DNA from: QQUJ01 sp050287605 | GTDB lineage: Bacteria; Pseudomonadota; Gammaproteobacteria; QQUJ01 | DNA length: 7,187 bases | Direction of reading: 5' to 3' | Assembly (NCBI GenBank): GCA_050287605.1 | Contig: JBNKCG010000136.1 | Coordinates: 1 to 7,187 of the forward strand | In this document: piece after piece, positions 1 to 7,187 of the stretch | How the letters are laid out: every line of letters begins with the position of its first letter | How positions within the stretch are numbered: the stretch's first letter is position 1 | Program-made: the position numbers and the translations under genes | The notes under the pieces: generated by a model | Seen by the model: the letters and a program-made list of their open reading frames with translations, nothing else | Told to the model about the DNA's origin: nothing | Database searches by the model: none

Positions 1-64
1 CAACGCGCCGGCTCAAAACTTCGCTCTCGTTCTCGAGGCGAAGCGGGCAAAGGATGGTGGCTGA
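1..64 (+). CDS. rplJ: Ribosomal protein L10, C-terminal end (partial)
   Basis: Only the last 20 codons are present, read from base 2 and ending in TGA at 62-64; the peptide is NAPAQNFALVLEAKRAKDGG. L10 anchors the L7/L12 dimers to the large ribosomal subunit, and in the family the C-terminal helix is where those dimers attach. The visible tail, a hydrophobic helix followed by a short charged end (AKRAKDGG), resembles the E. coli L10 end (roughly RTMAAVRDAKEAA). The identification rests mainly on context: rplJ immediately precedes rplL in nearly all bacteria. The 5' part lies outside the window, so length, start and any autoregulatory leader cannot be judged. Confidence 0.8.
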   Translation, partial: NAPAQNFALVLEAKRAKDGG

Positions 65-114
65 AAATCAGCCGCTTCCTCAACTCAACCCAAGAAACTC
101 CCTCGTTGTCTTCC

Positions 115-139
115 GCACTCGAGCGCAGCACTCGAGTGC
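115..139 (+). promoter_or_regulatory. Perfect 9-bp hairpin in the rplJ-rplL spacer
   Basis: GCACTCGAG (115-123) is the exact reverse complement of CTCGAGTGC (131-139), separated by the 7-base loop CGCAGCA. The right part is also a 12-base perfect palindrome (GCACTCGAGTGC, 128-139). No T-run follows, so this is not an ordinary intrinsic terminator. It sits about 50 bases after the rplJ stop and about 80 bases before the rplL Shine-Dalgarno. Plausible roles are an RNA processing or stabilising hairpin that sets rplL message level, or a protein site on DNA. The structure is directly visible; the role is inferred. Confidence 0.5.
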
Positions 140-218
140 AGGGGCACCGAAGTTCAACTGAAAACCCAATTATTACGAACGATACCGACCGCGTTGGTTG
201 ATTCTTCCGCGGCAGTTC

Positions 219-224
219 AAGGAG
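219..224 (+). promoter_or_regulatory. Ribosome binding site of rplL
   Basis: AAGGAG lies 9 bases before the ATG at 234. It settles the start of rplL: the reading frame stays open upstream to a TTG at 198, but that would add 12 residues absent from the family and would place this Shine-Dalgarno inside the gene. Confidence 0.85.
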
Positions 225-233
225 CAAATTAAA

Positions 234-614
234 ATGGCCGATATTAGCAAAGAGCAGGTTGTTGATTACCTGTCCAACCTCCCCGTCATCCAGATCGCAG
301 AGCTCGTCAAGGAGCTCGAGGAAAAGTGGGGCGTCAGCGCAGCACCCGTAGCGGTCGCTGGAGCAGCAGTAGCAGCAGCACCTGCCGAAGCAGCTGAAGA
401 GAAGACCGAGTTCGACGTGGTTCTGGCCAGCTTCGGCGAGAACAAGGTGGGCGTCATCAAGGCGGTGCGTGCCATCACCGGTCTGGGCCTCAAGGAGGCC
501 AAAGACATGGTCGAAGGTGCTCCTTCCACCGTCAAGGAAGCCGCCAGCAAGGACGAGGCCGAGTCGATCAAGAAGCAGTTGGAAGAAGCAGGAGCGAGCG
601 TCGAGCTCAAGTAA
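234..614 (+). CDS. rplL: Ribosomal stalk protein L7/L12
   Basis: This encodes 126 aa, against 121 in E. coli. L7/L12 forms dimers on L10 that make up the mobile stalk of the 50S subunit; the stalk recruits and activates the translational GTPases EF-Tu, EF-G, IF2 and RF3. Residues 1-32 (MADISKEQVVDYLSNLPVIQ onward) are the N-terminal dimerisation and L10-binding helices. Residues about 34-55 are the flexible Ala/Val/Pro-rich hinge. Residues about 56-126 are the globular factor-binding domain, with the signature VGVIKAVRAITGLGLKEAKD (71-90) and a C-terminal end EEAGASVELK close to E. coli EEAGAEVEVK. The ATG is chosen for family length and the AAGGAG 9 bases upstream. The hinge is coded mostly with GCA alanine codons (8 of 12), unlike the GCC/GCG-rich rpoB, as is common for very highly expressed genes. 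It is cotranscribed with rplJ, and an attenuator follows it. Confidence 0.98.
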   Translation: MADISKEQVVDYLSNLPVIQIAELVKELEEKWGVSAAPVAVAGAAVAAAPAEAAEEKTEFDVVLASFGENKVGVIKAVRAITGLGLKEAKDMVEGAPSTVKEAASKDEAESIKKQLEEAGASVELK

Positions 615-649
615 GTTTGACGCGCTTTTGCAACGCTGTGGCAGTACCC

Positions 650-686
650 GGCTGGTGGCCTGCGGGCCACCGGCCTTTTCCCTTTT
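650..686 (+). terminator. Intrinsic terminator/attenuator between rplL and rpoB
   Basis: GGCTGGTGGCC (650-660) pairs with GGCCACCGGCC (665-675) over 11 bp, with one G-U wobble. The loop TGCG closed by C-G is a member of the very stable cUNCGg tetraloop class. A T-rich tract follows (TTTT CCC TTTT, 676-686). It begins 36 bases after the rplL stop. In E. coli the rplL-rpoB spacer holds a partial terminator that most transcripts stop at, lowering beta/beta' output relative to L7/L12. This hairpin is in the equivalent place and no obvious promoter lies downstream, so incomplete termination is the simplest reading. The broken T-tract may be what allows read-through, which is an inference. Confidence 0.88.
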
Positions 687-691
687 GTAGC

Positions 692-783
692 GTCATCGCT
701 GGAACGCGGACCCGCGCGATGACTCAGAGTCGCCAGTCGACGGCCGGCGCAGCGCATGCTGCGGCGGGCGGCTGACCCGACTC
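692..783 (+). promoter_or_regulatory. Structured rpoB leader, candidate RNA processing region
   Basis: Several inverted repeats are packed here. GTCATCG (692-698) pairs with CGATGAC (717-723), with an inner CGCG/CGCG stem (705-708/713-716). CGCAGC (748-753) pairs with GCTGCG (758-763) around GCAT, and extends past one mismatch to CCG/CGG (744-746/765-767). An outer GAGTCG (727-732) pairs with CGACTC (778-783), enclosing the second hairpin. E. coli has an RNase III processing structure between the attenuator and rpoB, so this region is a positional candidate for the same job. The repeats are visible; the processing role is inferred and the fold is not computed. Confidence 0.4.
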
Positions 784-806
784 GGCAACCGAATCGAACG
801 CAGAGC

Positions 807-812
807 TGAGGA
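807..812 (+). promoter_or_regulatory. Ribosome binding site of rpoB
   Basis: TGAGGA, with the GAGG core at 808-811, lies 7 bases before the ATG at 819 and supports that start, which also matches the conserved N-terminus of beta. Confidence 0.8.
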
Positions 813-818
813 ATTCCG

Positions 819-4898
<4,080 letters not shown>

Positions 4899-4956
4899 TT
4901 CCTGGGAAAAGTGACGACTCTCGTATTCCACGAACCGCGTAACTTTTTCCTCAGGT

Positions 4957-4961
4957 AGGAG
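4957..4961 (+). promoter_or_regulatory. Ribosome binding site of rpoC
   Basis: AGGAG, in the context GGTAGGAGAG, lies 5 bases before the ATG at 4967. The 68-base spacer before it shows no hairpin with a T-run and no convincing promoter, so rpoC is most likely read from the rpoB transcript. Confidence 0.85.
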
Positions 4962-4966
4962 AGATC

Positions 4967-7187
<2,221 letters not shown>

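Noticed and set aside
153..186. Possible internal promoter before rplL (TTCAAC with TATTAC or GATACC)
   Set aside because: The spacing is 12 or 22 bases instead of about 17, and both boxes match the consensus poorly.
198..233. Upstream TTG start for rplL adding 12 residues (MILPRQFKEQIK)
   Set aside because: The Shine-Dalgarno AAGGAG lies inside this extension and is well spaced for the ATG at 234; the family begins at that ATG.
266..757. 163-codon open frame on the - strand opposite rplL
   Set aside because: It overlaps an unmistakable rplL, crosses the attenuator hairpin, and its Ala/Ser/Arg-rich product resembles no family I recognise.
4911..4950. Possible promoter in the rpoB-rpoC spacer (GTGACG with TAACTT)
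   Set aside because: Weak matches in both boxes, and the usual arrangement is cotranscription of rpoC with rpoB.

Overview
The window is a stretch of the conserved bacterial ribosomal-protein/RNA-polymerase operon. In order on the + strand it holds the last codons of rplJ (ribosomal protein L10), complete rplL (L7/L12), complete rpoB (RNA polymerase beta, 1359 aa) and the first 740 codons of rpoC (beta'), which runs off the right edge. No gene on the - strand is supported. There is no mobile element, tRNA, rRNA or CRISPR array, and no gene-free stretch longer than 300 bases.

The sequence is GC-rich. The protein sequences point to a gammaproteobacterium: RpoB starts MGYSFTEKKRIRKDFGKRP, the rifampicin pocket reads SQLSQFMDQNNPLSE, and RpoC starts MKDLL and keeps exact E. 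coli residue numbering through the NADFDGD active-site motif. RpoB carries both gammaproteobacterial-type lineage inserts. By my recollection of the E. coli sequence, the second insert has about 13 extra residues, which suggests a lineage outside the Enterobacterales, perhaps a purple-sulfur or related environmental group. Genus cannot be assigned from what I can see.

Layout: 1-64 is the rplJ tail. 65-233 is a 169-base spacer with a perfect 9-bp hairpin (115-139). 234-614 is rplL. 615-818 is a 204-base spacer with a strong terminator-type hairpin and T-rich tail (650-686), which fits the known partial attenuator between rplL and rpoB, followed by further inverted repeats (692-783). 819-4898 is rpoB. 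4899-4966 is a 68-base spacer with a Shine-Dalgarno. rpoC starts at 4967.

How it works together: L10 and multiple L7/L12 copies form the ribosomal stalk that recruits translation factors, while beta and beta' form the RNA polymerase catalytic core. Making all four from one operon links ribosome and polymerase supply. The attenuator after rplL lets stalk protein be made in excess of polymerase subunits. I found no undescribed system; the points worth a second look are the RNA structures in the two longer spacers and a few modest protein features.
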